Positions 11,986 to 25,381 of a stretch of DNA of 64,000 nt are shown here, piece after piece. Source of the DNA: Acephala macrosclerotiorum (Eukaryota; Ascomycota; Leotiomycetes; Helotiales; Mollisiaceae); assembly GCA_014904845.1 (NCBI GenBank), contig MU119214.1, positions 248,001 through 312,000 on the forward strand, given 5' to 3'. A model generated the notes under the pieces. It ran no database searches, was not told the origin of the DNA, and saw only the letters and a program-made list of their open reading frames with translations. The translations under genes were made by a program, and so were the position numbers. Positions within the stretch are counted from its first letter, which is position 1. Each line of letters begins with the position of its first letter.

Positions 11986-12922
11986 CTATGCAATGGAACC
12001 TCCACTGAGTTTGAGAACTTGGCCTATTAAGAACATCAGTCATCCAGCCATTCGGCATATCGCAATAAAATGGAACATACCATTAACCCATTCGCTATCC
12101 TTGCTTGCCAAGAAAGCAACAACATTAGCAATATCCTTTGGAACTGCAACTCTCTTCAGAGGGCAGAGGTTTGCTAATCCTTGGTCGATAGCCTCAACTG
12201 GCCAGGATGGAGTAGCACCGGGAGCGTAATGCCACGCGTTTCTGAATTCGAAAGTCAATATCAGATGACAGATCGATGAATGGGTGAACTTACTGCTCAT
12301 ACATATCGGTCTTGACTCCACCTGGGGCAATGCCGTTCACAGTAATGCCTTTGTGCCCACAGTCTGTCGCGAAGCTTCTCACAAAACCTTCGACTGCGGC
12401 TTTGCTTCCAGCATACAAAGCGTGGTTGGGGACACCTGACATTGTTGCAGCAACTGATGACATCAAAATAATTCTTCCGCCGTGTTGAAGGTGCTTGTAA
12501 GCTTGTTGGGCAACGAAAAATTGAGCCTTGGTGTTGAGGTTGAAAATCCTGTCAAAGTCTTCCTCGGTAATCTGGTCTTCAGCCTTGAAGATTTCAGTAC
12601 CAGAATTAGACATGACAATGTCGAGACGTCCAAAATGGTCAACTGCCTCCTGGAATAGACGCTGCACCTCTTTGACTTTGGTAACATCAGCCTTGATGGC
12701 GAATGCCTTGCTACCAGCAGCCTCGATCTCAGCAACGAGCTCCTCAGCGCCCTTCGAGTTGTTGTTGTAGTTGACCACGACTGAGGCTCCCCTTTCTCCA
12801 AGCTCCAAGGCAATACCCCTTCCGATACCCCGGCCAGACCCCGTGACCAAAGCGACCTTGCCATCAAGAGGACCACCCTGGTACCCTCTTGGCTTCTTCA
12901 TGTCAACGGCGATGGAACCCAT
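11986..12922 (-). CDS. Short-chain reductase of the tetra/trihydroxynaphthalene reductase type
   Basis: Exons are 12922-12294, 12241-12081 and 12023-11986 (introns 52 and 57 nt, GTAAGT and GTATGT donors), giving 275 residues. The protein begins [20 protein letters not shown]. It has the NADPH-binding TGSGRGIG motif (27-34), a Ser156/Tyr170/Lys174 catalytic set (YAGSK), and [10 protein letters not shown], a signature of melanin-pathway naphthol reductases. The start [19 protein letters not shown] and the ending [15 protein letters not shown] resemble tetrahydroxynaphthalene reductases more than trihydroxynaphthalene reductases, which usually end in Met. The expected reaction is NADPH reduction of 1,3,6,8-tetrahydroxynaphthalene to scytalone or of a similar aromatic polyol. 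The neighbouring PKS on the same strand fits this. The exact substrate is inferred. Confidence 0.92.
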
Positions 12923-15754
12923 TTTTGGAATAGAGAATGCTTGCTTGAAAGTTGTGTATGGAGTGAAGTGGTGATGAGACTGTGAGTGAGGATTGAAATG
13001 ATGAGATGATTGAGAGAGCCATTGAAGGGCAACTTCTGTTTTATATCGGAAGTCCTAACTCACTGACTACTCATGGATGTCTCCCTTGTGCTCGCAGGAT
13101 CTTCCTTTCTGCCACTTCCTGTGACAGAAGTGCGTGCGTGTTCCGACACTCAAACTGGAGCTGAGTCCTGGACCGCAATCCTCAGTACTCAACATTTCCT
13201 ACTCCGTCCGTATAAAAGTCCGGATGATAATGCCGAGCCCAGGTCGCAAGGCTAAGATCCGCCCAACATCGATATACGAGAGATTGCTCTACGTAGAGCA
13301 CGCTCACTTGTTTCGGAGCTATGAAAACCGGCGACTCTAGTCTAGCACAACGACTCGAGCGAACGTCGACCGTTTCACTACGCCTTTCTCGTTCAACGAA
13401 TTCGCTGTAAGCTGGTAACACTGCCCTGATAAGACCCCTGCGTCGCATCAACGTAGATCGGGGTGGGGCAGTGGCTGGTGCTCTCGCATCGACGGGCCAC
13501 AACACCCACTTAGGGGTGGAGAACACCCGGCGTATTCTGCGGACCGGACTCTTTACACGCTAAAACACCCTACAACCGTTTCTTCACCAGTTGTTTTTAT
13601 ATCTTCAACCTTGCGAGCAGAGAGGCAAGGATCGTGGTGTTCCGTCGCGAAAGCCTACTATTGGACGCCCATCCACACTTCTCTGATCCCAAAGCTGGAG
13701 TGAACCGATTTTCATGAATGCGACTTCATCAGATTCACTTCTAGAAGTCATCACACCTCCCGCCGGACAACTCGTCTCAAACCCCCAATTTCTAATTTCT
13801 GCCTGCCAAAGGTAAATTTAGACTCTTAGTCTAGGGCCAAAGCTTGCCGTTCTAGACTACTGACAGTTTAACGTCTCGGGATATCCTCCGCACTGGACAT
13901 AATCACTCGCTTGATATATAATCCGGCCGGACTACCCCAGGTGACCCCGAACACGACCAACGACACACTCTCAGCCTGGCTTGGAGTTGGAGATCACGTT
14001 ACAGGCTGTTTTGGAAATGTTGGAAGCTCGCAAGAGAATCTGGGAGAGTATTGGTGATATGCTTCCGGGAAGATGGTAGTGATGTGATGTCTGAACGATG
14101 GACTTGGTTTTGGTGTGGCGGTGCAGATTGGCTGCATCCTTGAGGAGATCGGTACGTACCACTTTTCGTTTGTCGCATCCAAGAATCCTGTATCGATTTC
14201 AGTGTTATAAGGGGTGCTTTTGCGTCAAGTCTGAGCAATGCTGCTCTTGCGAGGTCTGTTGAAGATGGCAACATGGTGAGGAAGACGCAAGATGGGATGA
14301 GAAATCTCGCCACTAGAAACCGACTCATGTTTCCCGACTTAAGTTTTCAGAAATAGAAAAACCTCATAGCATGAACGCGAAGAATGGTACATGACTTCAA
14401 CTCATGAGTCTTGCAAATTGTATCTTTATACTTCAACTTAAGATTTACCTCGACTTCTCAAAGGGACGAAAAACTTCATGCACTCGATGCACAACTTATC
14501 TACCTAGGCAGCTTGTGATCACCAACTTCGGTCGAGCTCGCAAGGACAAGCATCTCAATCGCGAACCACCCGTCTATGTTTCGTTTCACTTCTCCATCTG
14601 GTTTCACTTCATCCCATCTTCTTCTCAGCCCATTAAGGTTCCCTTATCAGCTTCATCTCCACCTCACTTAGTCAACCCCCGCCAAAAATGACAAAGTCAA
14701 ACTTAGACTGGAAACAACACGCTAACGACATCTCGGCTCGCGCTTCCTCTCGCCTATTCTCTCTCAAGCCATTCATTCCCCTTTCGCCTCTCGGCAAGCC
14801 ACGCCCGATGACTCCAGTACTTAGCCCTAATCTTCTAACTTCAACTTCGGACTCCGGACATCTTCTACCCGATCCCTCTTCCCTCTCTTCCCTCTGCCCA
14901 GCTCATTACTGAGTAAATGCGGCACTTCACCTCAGGTCGCAAGCCCCATAACCAAGAATACTGGACTCGGTATTCCACAGCACCCTAGTATAGCTCCCTT
15001 ATTCTATATTGGTACCTCACCCGCGTTGCGGCCGCCTGCATCAAAGTTTAAGCTTACCTTAGATTGTGCGATTGAGCCGCAATGCAGATCGGGGTTCGCG
15101 ATCGTATGGATGGTGTTGGTTTGGGTACGATGTAAGGATTGGAGGATTTGTGGGTTAATGCGGGGTCATGAGGGAACAGCGAAGAAGGTGGATTGGGAGG
15201 GAGAAAGGGGGGAGGGAAGGTTGAGAAGCACGTGATGTTCGGAGGTCCGGTTTCCGGGGATTTTGAGTGGATGGGGCAAGATAAGGGCTGTGGCAAGATC
15301 TGAGGGCAGATTTGTGTTGTGAGTGAGATCATGAGACTTCTTAAAGTTCCAATCGCTATGAGTATGGAGATCTGGGGTCGACGATAAGAAAGGGGTATCA
15401 CGTGTCGTGAACAATTTCATATATGTGCAAGAGGTGACGATGGTGACTTTAGACAGAGACAACAACATCCTCGTGAATGATTCCGATACAAAGTTCACTC
15501 CAGCGTGGGCTGTACTTGCTGTGTGATGGTAAGATATATACTTTGCTACGTAGCATCTAGTTGTACAGTTGCCCGCCTCTATAGATCGATCCCATGTAAT
15601 TGATACATTATAATGAGTGTATGTTCAAAGAAACAGGATCCTACCTCTAGCACAAAAAAAGAACATAATCCTCTACCATGCAATCCCAACCCATATATAC
15701 CGTCAGATAAAAAAATCAAAGTTATTACGCGTTATCAAGATCGTACTATACAAT
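12923..15754. other. Intergenic between reductase and PKS 3' end
   Basis: The right part is downstream of the PKS and the left part is the promoter side of the reductase (TTTTATAT-like box at ~13030-13040 on the minus strand). Short frames at 14688-14912 (+) and 13999-14328 (-) have plausible starts but no recognisable family. I see no scytalone dehydratase or other pathway enzyme. Confidence 0.45.
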
Positions 15755-18700
15755 TCATAGCCCCAGGGCTTCCTTCATCAAAGCAGCGAGTTCAGTAGTC
15801 TGTGAATACTTGTTAGCAAGATTAAATCTCATCAAAAGAGAATGTGAAGACTTACGATAGGCTGTCTCATCATCGTGAAATGATTCCCGCTCGTGCTCAT
15901 GCACTTGATATTCTTCCCACCAACCAACTTCTCCCAGCCATTGCTTCCCAGATCAGTCCGATTATGTGTCAACCAATACATACTGTTCGGCATCCTGACA
16001 GCGGGATCCCACTCTGGCTTCGGATCCGTCTCGTTGTGTACAATCCCATCTCTCGCCCAAATTGCAGTCGTCTTCGGCATCTCTGAAATATCAATATTAT
16101 CCGCATCACCGAGCGAATCCGAGTAATTCGTCAACTCCCTCACCGCAGACGCGAAATGAGGGAGCAACCAAGTTGGGATCTTCGCTCCAGGCTTTCCGAG
16201 AAGGCCAATTTGGTCGCAGAAGCGGTGGAATGAAGATGGGAGGGCTTCAAGCTTGACTGGGCAAGGCGAGTCGATGAGCAGTAATCTCTCAACTTTCTCG
16301 CCCTTGGCGATGAATTGACGAGTCATTTCGTACGCCAATACGCCGCCTGCACTCCAGCCTCCGAGGATGTAGGGACCGGTGGGTTGGCGGCGTTTGATTT
16401 CTGCCATGTAGATTTGGCAGACGCCGGCGACGCCGATAGTGAAGTCTTCGGGTGTCTTCATGAAGGGGCAGTTGAGGCCGAAGACGACGAGATTCTTTGA
16501 GGAGATGTCGGGAATGGGAGCGTAGGATGTTGCGCTACCGGAACCGTCTGGGAGGAGGAAGAGAGTGGTAGTGGCAGTTCTTGGATTGCCTTGAAGGAGA
16601 ATGGACGTTGCTGGTGGGTAGGAAGACAGGTTGAGAGCAGTAGCGGATTTGGTGGATGGCTTGGTGATTGGTGTGCTCCTGGGAGGTGTGATAGTCACCG
16701 TGGAGACGATTTTGTGCGAGGCTTTGGCCTTGACAGCGCGCAGACCGAGTGAGAGCTCAATCTGGTCCATTGAAGTGTTGTTGACGAGCAAGTCTGATTG
16801 CATATTGAGACCAGTCTTCTCCCGGAGAGCTCCAAGAATGCTCAAGCTCATCAAAGAATCCATACCCATTGTCGCGAGGTCGGTGTTGTCCGAGATCTCA
16901 TCCAGATCAACACCCATCTCTTCCGCAATGGTGGAGCGGATGATGTGAACAAGTTCGGCATCTTCAGCTGTCTTGCCGAAATTCTTGTTCAGCGGCTCAT
17001 CCATAGGAGTTTCGGTGTCAGAAAACTCCGAGAAATCTGAGTCGCTATGATCACTGACTAACATATCTGGCGTTGACATTCCGGACATGCTGGCTGGAGT
17101 GTCAGAGACTGTCTCAAATTGTCGAAGATGCGATTTGAGATCCGCAATGGTTGGTAGGTCGTTAAACACTGTGCTTGCAAAGTCAAGCTCGAGCTCCTCT
17201 CTGAATCTGCCGGCAATGCTGAGAGACATCAGTGAGTCGACTCCCAGATCGGAAAGTGCGATAGGGTCGACCAGCTCAGACATCTCGCAACCAACTTCGC
17301 TTGCGATAATTTTCAGAGCTTGTGCCATCAAATTGCTGGTCGCGGGAATGTCAATCTTGGTAGTTTGCTTATTCATCTTGCTGACCTTGACACCAACCGG
17401 GGCAGTCTTGCTCGCAGCAGTTTTCGGAACACTGACTCTAGATGGGGCTTGCAGCACGTTTTGCTGCTTGATCTGAGCAGCTGGTGTCGACGAAAGGGAT
17501 GGCCGTGAAGCGGAACCGTTCGACTTGGATGGCGACAGAAGAGTCTCGAGGAGCATTTTCGGCACACACTGGAACTTGACCCCTCCGGCGACACCAACAA
17601 CCTCGTCACCATCAAAGACGTAAACATCACCAGCGACCATCTTGCCGCCACCAGGAACAGGCTGCATTCGACACCATGATCTGTAAGTCTTGTCTACCTC
17701 AAGGCTCTTCGCAAATCGAAGAGTTTCCCAGCCATGTGAAATGTAGACTTGCTTCTTCGAGTCGACAGCGTCATTGGCGTTCATGATAAAGCCGGTGATG
17801 TGGCAAACACTGTCGATGAAGTATGGGCTCATGTGAAAATTGCCATCTTTGGGACCGGCTTGGAACTTCACAAGGGATGTGGCTTCGAGTCCATCGCTAT
17901 GCAGGATGACTTCCTCCATACCTCTGAACTTGTCGTCGTATGTAACAAGTGCGGAGAAAAGCTTGTAAGCAAGACCTCGCTGGAGGGTATGGATGCCCTT
18001 GCCACCAGCTTTGAGAGTTTCAATTCTGCTCTGGACGAGGAACTTGTTTCTCTCCCACTCCTTGGTCCACGCAGCTGGGTCTTCGTAGGTGACGTCGCAC
18101 TTGGATTGATCAACAAGCTTTCCGTCCGCCAACACACTTCGATAGTTCATGGTGCCCCGTCCAGTGTTGAAGTCAAGCCTTGCCTCGATTTGGATAACCT
18201 GGTGCGGGTTGTTTTTGTCGATATTGAAGACCAAAGGCTTGGTGTTCTCCATGTTCATGATGTTGAAGTGTGGCTTGCCACCATCCGGTCTTCCAGCTCG
18301 CCAGGCATAGTCACAAAGTGTCATTGCCATATCGGCATAGAGTGTGGATGGGCAAAGGCCTGCTCCATTGACTAAATGGCCTTCGATGACTTGACGCAGT
18401 AATGGGTTCGCGAAATCGGACTGTCCAATGACCATCGCAGAATCCGCAGTGATCTCTTCGGAAATGATCTTTTGAATCGCAGTCGTAGAGAAGCTTGGCT
18501 TTGCAGGTTCTGCTTGTTGCATGGCCTCACCCTTGGTCAAGGTCCAGTTTCCTTTGTAGTCGATCCAGTAATTCTTGTCATCATAGGCGTATGACGGAAG
18601 AGAGAGGACTTCGTGAGACTTGCTAAAAGCATAGTGATATTCGGACCAATTGATACCGACGCCAATGTTAAACAAAGCAGACAAACTGGTGGAAACGGTC

Positions 18701-21700
18701 TTCCAAGGGTCGTCGTTGCGGTTGAGGACTGAGACAGCAGTGGTGTCCTTACCCATGATGCCCTTGATCATGTTTGAACAGACAGGATGAGGACCGACCT
18801 CAACCCACACAGTCCGATCATCAATTGCTCCGTTCTCAAGAGCAGATGTCATACCGCCAAGGAAGTTGACACTCTCGCGACAGTGTCGAGACAGGTACTC
18901 GGGACCGAAAACATCAGATTGAGCGACGACATTGCCCAAGAAGGCGGAAATGACAGGTATTCTTGGTGGGTGGAAGACGATTGACTCGGCATATGTCTTT
19001 AAGTCCTCTAGAATTGGCTCGACTTGGGCTGAGTGGAAGGCGTATGGAACATTGAGTTTCGTGCCCTTGAATCCTTCAGCAGTTAAGAGGTCTTTGAGTT
19101 GCTCGATGCAATTGACGGTGCCAGAGAAGACAAGCTCTTCAGGAGCATTGATACAAGCTCGCTCGACATTAATGTGCGAGATCAGAGACTCGACGCTGGA
19201 GAAACTTGCGCGTACTGCCAACATGGCATGGCTGCCCATTGCACACCTTGCGACGAGAAGTTCGGCGCGCTTGCCAACTAGAAGAATGGTATCCAGAATC
19301 GAAAGAACACCTGCAACCTGAAGTGCTGCATACTCGCCCAAAGAGTGACCAATGACGACGGCTGGCTCGATACCCCATGACCTCCAAAGTTGTGCCAGGG
19401 CAATCTCGCTGCAAGTGATTGCGAGCTGAGTTACGATGGGAGAAACGTTGGCGAGGTCATTAATTGTTCCATCGATGAGACCGATGAAGGATGGGAAGCC
19501 GTGACTGCATGCAATTTTATCATAGTCCTCGAGATCGCGTCGGAACTGAGCTACGTCATGGAATAGTTTCTTGCCCATGGCGATGTAGTGTGACCCTTGC
19601 CCTGTGAATGCGAAACCAACAGAAGGGATCTTGCTGCTCGAGATGGGCGTTCGGGCTGCGTCGGCATGCGAGGCTAGTACCTCACGAACTTGACTCATGC
19701 TCTTAGCCTCGAACGCCAGACGGTACTGATAATGTGCTCGTCTGGCTGTTGTTGTGTACGCCAAACTTGGCAGATTGGAGTCTGGTTGGTTCTTAGTCCA
19801 TGATAAGAGCCTCTTGACGTTCTGCTTGAATGAAGATAGGGACTTCGCAGTGACCACCACAATATGACTTGATCGTGGATCAGCCTTCAAGGGGTCGGAT
19901 ATTGGCGCATCCTCAAGGAGAATAGCAGTGTTGCCGCCGGCTGCACTGAAATTGTTGATGAAGATATATCGTGGAGAGTTTGCGGGTCGTGGGAAAGGCG
20001 TGGGCTTGAAAGCCATCTGAAGTTGACGCTCCTTGAGGTCCTTCGGGAAGGTCTGATTGATTTGCGTCTTGATGCCGCAGTGTGGTGGAATCATATTCTT
20101 CTGTAGCATGAGCAAGACTTTCACCATCGCGCATGCTCCCGAGACTGCTTCTCCGTGACCGATATTAGACTTGACGGAACCGACAAATAGGGGTTGATCA
20201 GCACGGCGCATCTTCTTGGTGGTCGCTGGAGGGGCGAAGACAGTTGAGACCGAGTCCATTTCCACGCCATCACCTGCTTGAGTACCTGTGCCATGCATCT
20301 CAACGTAGTTCACTGACCGAACGTCGATCTGGGCCTCATCCATGACCTTCTGGAAAAGAAACTTTTGTGCTCCGGCATGTGGATGCGTGATGGAAACTGC
20401 CTCGGCACTGTGGTTCGTGGCGGTACCGGCGATAACGCCTAGGATGGGATCCTTTTCACCAATAGCATCGTCCAATCTCTTCAGGATTAGTGTGACAACG
20501 CCATCACCACGGCAATAACCATCAGCTCCATTATCGTATGTCTTGCATGGGCCAGTCTTTGAGAGGAATTTCCCCTTAGAAAGTCCCGAAAAGATATCAG
20601 GGTTAGTCATTATGTTGATTCCACCAGTGAAGACGGTATCGCAATCCCCTGCTCTAAGTGACGTACATGCTAATTGGATGGCAGCGAAACTACTTGAGCA
20701 CGCCGTATCGATACTGAAGGATGGCCCACTAAATCCAAAGTGGTAATTGATACGGCCAGGACCAAAAGCCCTGACACCACCAGTAATCTGCTGGGTTTAG
20801 CAGCGACAAGTCACGTGGATGTGGCAACTTACGAAGTAGGTATCAATGTCTTGAGCGGCATTGATTTCTCGCCAGTCATCACTAGTCTGCCCATAGTAGG
20901 TCCCGATTCTGTGGGCCATAGTAGAGGGAGTACGATCTCTTACGAAACCAGACATTTCCATGGCCTCGTATGCGGTTGAAAGAGCCAATCGCTGCATGGG
21001 ATCAGTCTGGGTGGCCTCACGTGGCGACATATTGAAAAATCGTGGATCGAATAACCCTGGCTGATCTATGAAGCAGCCATATAGAGTATGGCTCTTGTTC
21101 TTGCCCTTTCCAGTTGGGTCGAAATGTGCCTTTGCATCAAATCGATCGGGAGGGACCTGAATAAGTTAGTTTGTAGTTTCGGACAAGGCACGGTAGACTG
21201 ACCTCCCGGTGAACATCAAGACCCTGTTCCAATAACTTCCAAAAAGCCTCGTGATCTGCCGCGTTTGGAAAGCGACCGGCCATGCCAACGATGGCAATTT
21301 TGGCATTCTTGAGATCCCCATTAACTCGAGGGAGTGGATTCTGAGCAAACCAAGAAACACCGTCCTCCAGTGATATCGTGAGACCACCTCCAACTTTCAG
21401 GGCCGATACCAGACTGTTTGTCAAAGCTGTGGGACCCATTGCCAGTACTCTCACGCCTTTTGCGCCGGATGACCGGACTTCAAACATGCAAGTCTTGACG
21501 AGCGAGTCCCATTGAACTTGACGAGCAAGGACTTCCATCACGGATTGCTTGAAAAGCTCTAGGGTCGAATTTGAAGATTTAGGAGATGATAGCCCTATTA
21601 CCGGGTGTACAGCAGAATATTGCTCCAAAATTCGGGCCATGTCGCTGTCAATGATTCTTGATGCATCAGACTGGTTGTAAAGGTGATCCGCATGGTACGG

Positions 21701-22513
21701 GCCTCTGATAGGAATATCTCTGCGCTGCGACTTCTGGAAGGCGGACGATGTCTCCAATAGATAACTCCGCATGGATGGCGATCCGCTAACAGTTACTGAC
21801 ATTGCACCGACGGCACTGATGTATAGTCCTCTTGATTCGGACAAGCCCTGAGTATGTTAGTCTAATTCTCAGATACACTGAAGATTACTTACATGGGCTT
21901 TGTTGAATTCTGAGATGGCAACTCCGGCGTCCTCACCATTGATGCCGAGTACTATCGTAGACCATGTCTGTGTGCGATTGGTCGGAGGCTCCAATTGCTC
22001 CGCAACGGTAGCCACTCTCGATCCTAGGCGAAAGGTGATACGAATGGTCTGGATAGCTAAGGGTATGAGGGAAGAGAGTGATGTGCTGGAAGCAACAGCA
22101 GACGCTGCTAGGAGTCCGGTACACACTCCGAGGATCTGTGTCGTGGATATACGAGGATACTCGAGTGGATATTCCTCATAATATCTGTCGACCGATTAGT
22201 TCGATTCTAAAGCTGAGATTGCCTTATAGACATACCCGATGAAGTGTGTCAACTGCGCCAGGCATGTAAGTGTGCTTTCCAGGGCTATGTTGGGATTCTC
22301 CGCAGTATAATACCTCTCGACAAGCTCTGCAATGTTCGAGAAGGGTGGCAATGCTCCGCGATGAGGGGCGGATAGCGATGATATCTCATCCTGAAGTGCA
22401 ACATGTACCTGCTCTAAGAAGGAAGAGAGAAGTGGGAAGCCCTTTCGACGCAAGACCTTCGTGAGAAACTGCTGCGGGTCGACAGTTTGATCACCGAATA
22501 GTATAACGTCCAT
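15755..22513 (-). CDS. Non-reducing polyketide synthase SAT-KS-MAT-PT-ACP-ACP-TE
   Basis: Exons are 22513-22236, 22184-21893, 21847-21203, 21156-20833, 20787-15856 and 15799-15755; five introns of 45-56 nt have GT-AG ends and matching phase, giving 2171 residues. SAT: GVCTG with Cys114, and [17 protein letters not shown] with Cys543, His678 (EMHGTGT), His724 (NIGHGEA). MAT: GHSLGE with Ser995. Product template: His1317 (VIEGHLV) and Asp1505 (FIDSVCH). Two ACPs carry DSL at Ser1698 and Ser1824. Thioesterase/Claisen cyclase: GGWSAGG with Ser1992 and His2149 (SGNHFTMM). All key residues are present and the length equals the family of T4HN/naphthopyrone synthases. It should build and cyclise a penta- to heptaketide naphthalene or naphthopyrone. 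With the adjacent naphthol reductase, a DHN-melanin-type product is the best inference. The last exon codes only 14 residues. Confidence 0.97.
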
Positions 22514-24822
22514 GTTGAAGTGACGTGTCTCGCACGCGCGGGATGAAGGACGAAGATGAAGCAAGGGCAGTAACTACCATTAAGAGGGGATTTGGAAAGC
22601 TGCTAGAAAAGATCAGAATTCAGAGACCAAGGTGATCGGAGGAGCTGATATATACCAGCTCTGTCTATGAAATGCACAGGCTAAGTAATGAAGCCGTTCC
22701 GTGACATTTTGCTTGGGTTCAGCACAGGAGACCAAACGTCGGAAGGAAAACATCAGGCCCATCAATCCGATGATTCATATTTAGCTTGCAAAAGCGGATC
22801 TTGAGATAATTGTCAACGTGAATACGAAGATTAGGGCATGGTGCTCGCATCCCTTCCTAAAAAGGGTTTAGCGGCTGAGGATTGGAGGCTCTGCACGTCT
22901 TTCCTCGCTGTGGGGTGTAAGAGATCCGAGGATCAAGGCCAATATCTGACCTAAACGCCGAAGAGCGTGGACACGAAAGCCGATAGTTGTCGATTCGGCA
23001 CAAACTTGATGCAACCGACCAAGACTTCAAACTCTCCTGTACCTCATCAGTGGACGAAATGGACGGCAAGGACTTCCATGAACCACTGCAAACAATGTCA
23101 TACGAGAGCCCCACCAAGGATAGCATGGACAGACAGCACACTGGTGCGTCTTGAAGAAACAAAACGCGATTCTCATCCTACACCGTGATCTCGAGCCGTC
23201 GCATCGCAAGCCGAGCGCGCCTATGCATGGACCTCAACAGAAGCCCGGCACGGACAAGGAGATCCTGACGGCGATCAACCTATTGCGGCATATTGACACA
23301 TGTCAAGGAGTACAGACCAAAGAGCTAGAACTCGAAAGAGGTTGAGGGCTAGGACAAGGATCTTCAGGACTGGTTTCAGATGTGTTTCAACGTGACGTTG
23401 AAGGAAGTTTGAGTATGGAGGTACAAATAAAGTTGGCATAGCAAGCATTGCGGCCTGGATGCCTCAGGCGGAGCGACTTTTGATCGGGTCAACATCCTTG
23501 TTCTCGGTAGCTGGAATTTTCCTATCGCTGATACATTTGTTCTCGAAGCCGGACGTCGTCTGGATGATCGCGAGCCAACGAAGACTCGTCATGCTATTGT
23601 ACATCTTTCAGTCCGAGCTATCAAGGCGTATCGGTCGTGCGAGTCTATGACTCTCTCTCACACGGGCTTGCAAGCAACATGGTTCCTCAAGGCCAGTCTG
23701 TTGCCGTCAAGCTACACAGCCTAATCTGCCAAGAATTTGAGGCGCGATGTGCCAAATGTACGATCAAGCTCAGATCAAGATCTATCATACCCATTTCATG
23801 GAGTTTCTTGAGTCTTGCTGTGCGTCATGACCTCTAGAGGTACCATCATATTACCGACTCGGAGATAGCTATTGGCTAGCACACCCTCTAAAGTTGTTCA
23901 TCACTAGTGTTAACAATGAATGAGTTCGCTCATGGTCGCGTATTCGCTGCAGGTTCATTTTTGTTATCCTTGTCAGGGCCCCGAAAGTGCTGGTTTTAGG
24001 CTGGCGGCAGGTGGAGAATTGCAAGGCGCCGGCCTGAAGTAGTCGCGGAGACTAGCAGAGTTAACTATTTCCTGCTGAGTTCAGTCTCAAAGGTCAAGGC
24101 GAGTCGACATCGCAGTGAGACTTACCGCCAGAACTTAAGATGGCCAGGCTTTGTGCGGGGTCAAAAATCCAAAAAGTGCGAAAATATCCTGTTCAAAGTA
24201 TCAATTCAAAGCGATAAGAAATATATCTTTCTGACTTTCCCATAACGCGCTAACAAGATCTGGCTGAACATAATATTCCGATGCCTATTTAAGGTTAGAT
24301 CTACAGCATTTGAGCCGCCCTAGGGATCCGCGGACCATCTCTGTTTGAGCGCTCATTGGTGCCATGCTCAAATAAGCTCACAAGCCAATGCACACACGGG
24401 CCTCGCTGTTAGGTCTATGCGCAACGTCATTGCTCCCGTTGAAAGACAAGCCTACATTTTCTCACCGCGACCGAAGTACCTCGGTAGTTTGGGAGCAATA
24501 CGAGGCCAATGAAGATATCCCCAGGCAGTCGTCGTTCCTTGCTTGCGCGATGTTAATATTGATGCTGCTGAGACCCGGCCGTCGACAGGAAGTCGATTAT
24601 CAAAATCAGTCCTCAAAAAGCGTGTCCGAAGCACATGTACGAACATTTGTCAATCAGAGCCCTACAGACAGAGGTTCACATGATCAGGTAGATATCTTAC
24701 AGAGGATACGAAGCTGATTGTTTGTTTCAAGTGGTCTATCGCGATCTCCTTTATCAGGAACAAGGATTCCAGAAAGAAACACTTGCCCCGTCCACAAACT
24801 GGGGCAAGTTGCGTGTTCGTTA

Positions 24823-25095
24823 CGAGCCTGGGATTATAAGCCCGTGTTTTCTAGGCATTTTTAGGCATTTTTAAACCACGAAAACTAAACTCGACGACTT
24901 TATTTTAAAAGTATAAAATACGTGCAAATCGGAATTATTTAAGCTTATAATACGATATTTATAAAAAGCCATAATAAATTTATAAAGCAAATTTGCGTCA
25001 ATTTAATTTCGTGATTAAAAATCGAAATTTGGTTTTAGCGTTTGTTAGCGAGGCCCTGAAGGGCCCTGTAACACAGACTTATGATCCTGGGCTCG
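24823..25095. mobile_element. 273-bp TIR element (MITE A), TTA-flanked
   Basis: The left end reads CGAGCCTGGGATTATAAG and the right end, reverse complemented, CGAGCCCAGGATCATAAG; both continue with a GTGTT-like run. TTA lies on each side (24820-24822 and 25096-25098). A 3-bp TTA duplication is the hallmark of the PIF/Harbinger superfamily. The AT-rich interior has no coding frame, so this would be a non-autonomous element. Confidence 0.75.
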
Positions 25096-25098
25096 TTA

Positions 25099-25381
25099 CG
25101 AGCCTGGGATCATAAGTCTGTGCTTTTCAGGCTGTTTTCAGGCTACTTTTTCGCGAAGAACTTTAAAGTCTACGCCGTTACTTAAAAAGTATAAAACAAC
25201 TACAAATTAAAATCCTTTAAAACTATAATTTATTATTTAATAGAAGCTAAAGTATCTTTTTATAAATTTATTAAATATATTTATATTTTAATTCAAAAAT
25301 CGATATTCGGTTTCAGCGTGTATTTATTAGCGAGAAGCCCTGAAAAGCCCTGAAAAGCACAGACTTATGATCACAGGCTCG
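25099..25381. mobile_element. 283-bp TIR element (MITE B), TTA-flanked
   Basis: The left end reads CGAGCCTGGGATCATAAGTC and the right end, reverse complemented, CGAGCCTGTGATCATAAGTC; both continue through CTGTGCTTTTCAGG, so the TIR is about 35 bp. TTA flanks it (25096-25098, shared with MITE A, and 25382-25384). Interior landmarks shared with MITE A include the run AAAAATCGA followed by a GGTTTnAGCG motif near the right end, so the two copies are diverged relatives. Confidence 0.78.

Noticed and set aside
13999..14328. Minus-strand frame with a hydrophobic N-terminus, possible small secreted protein
   Set aside because: Two frames compete downstream, splice choice is ambiguous and no homologous family is recognised.
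14688..14912. Plus-strand 74-codon frame with a good start context and pyrimidine-rich leader
   Set aside because: No recognisable domain, low-complexity Ser/Pro/Leu content and no extension by splicing that I can see.
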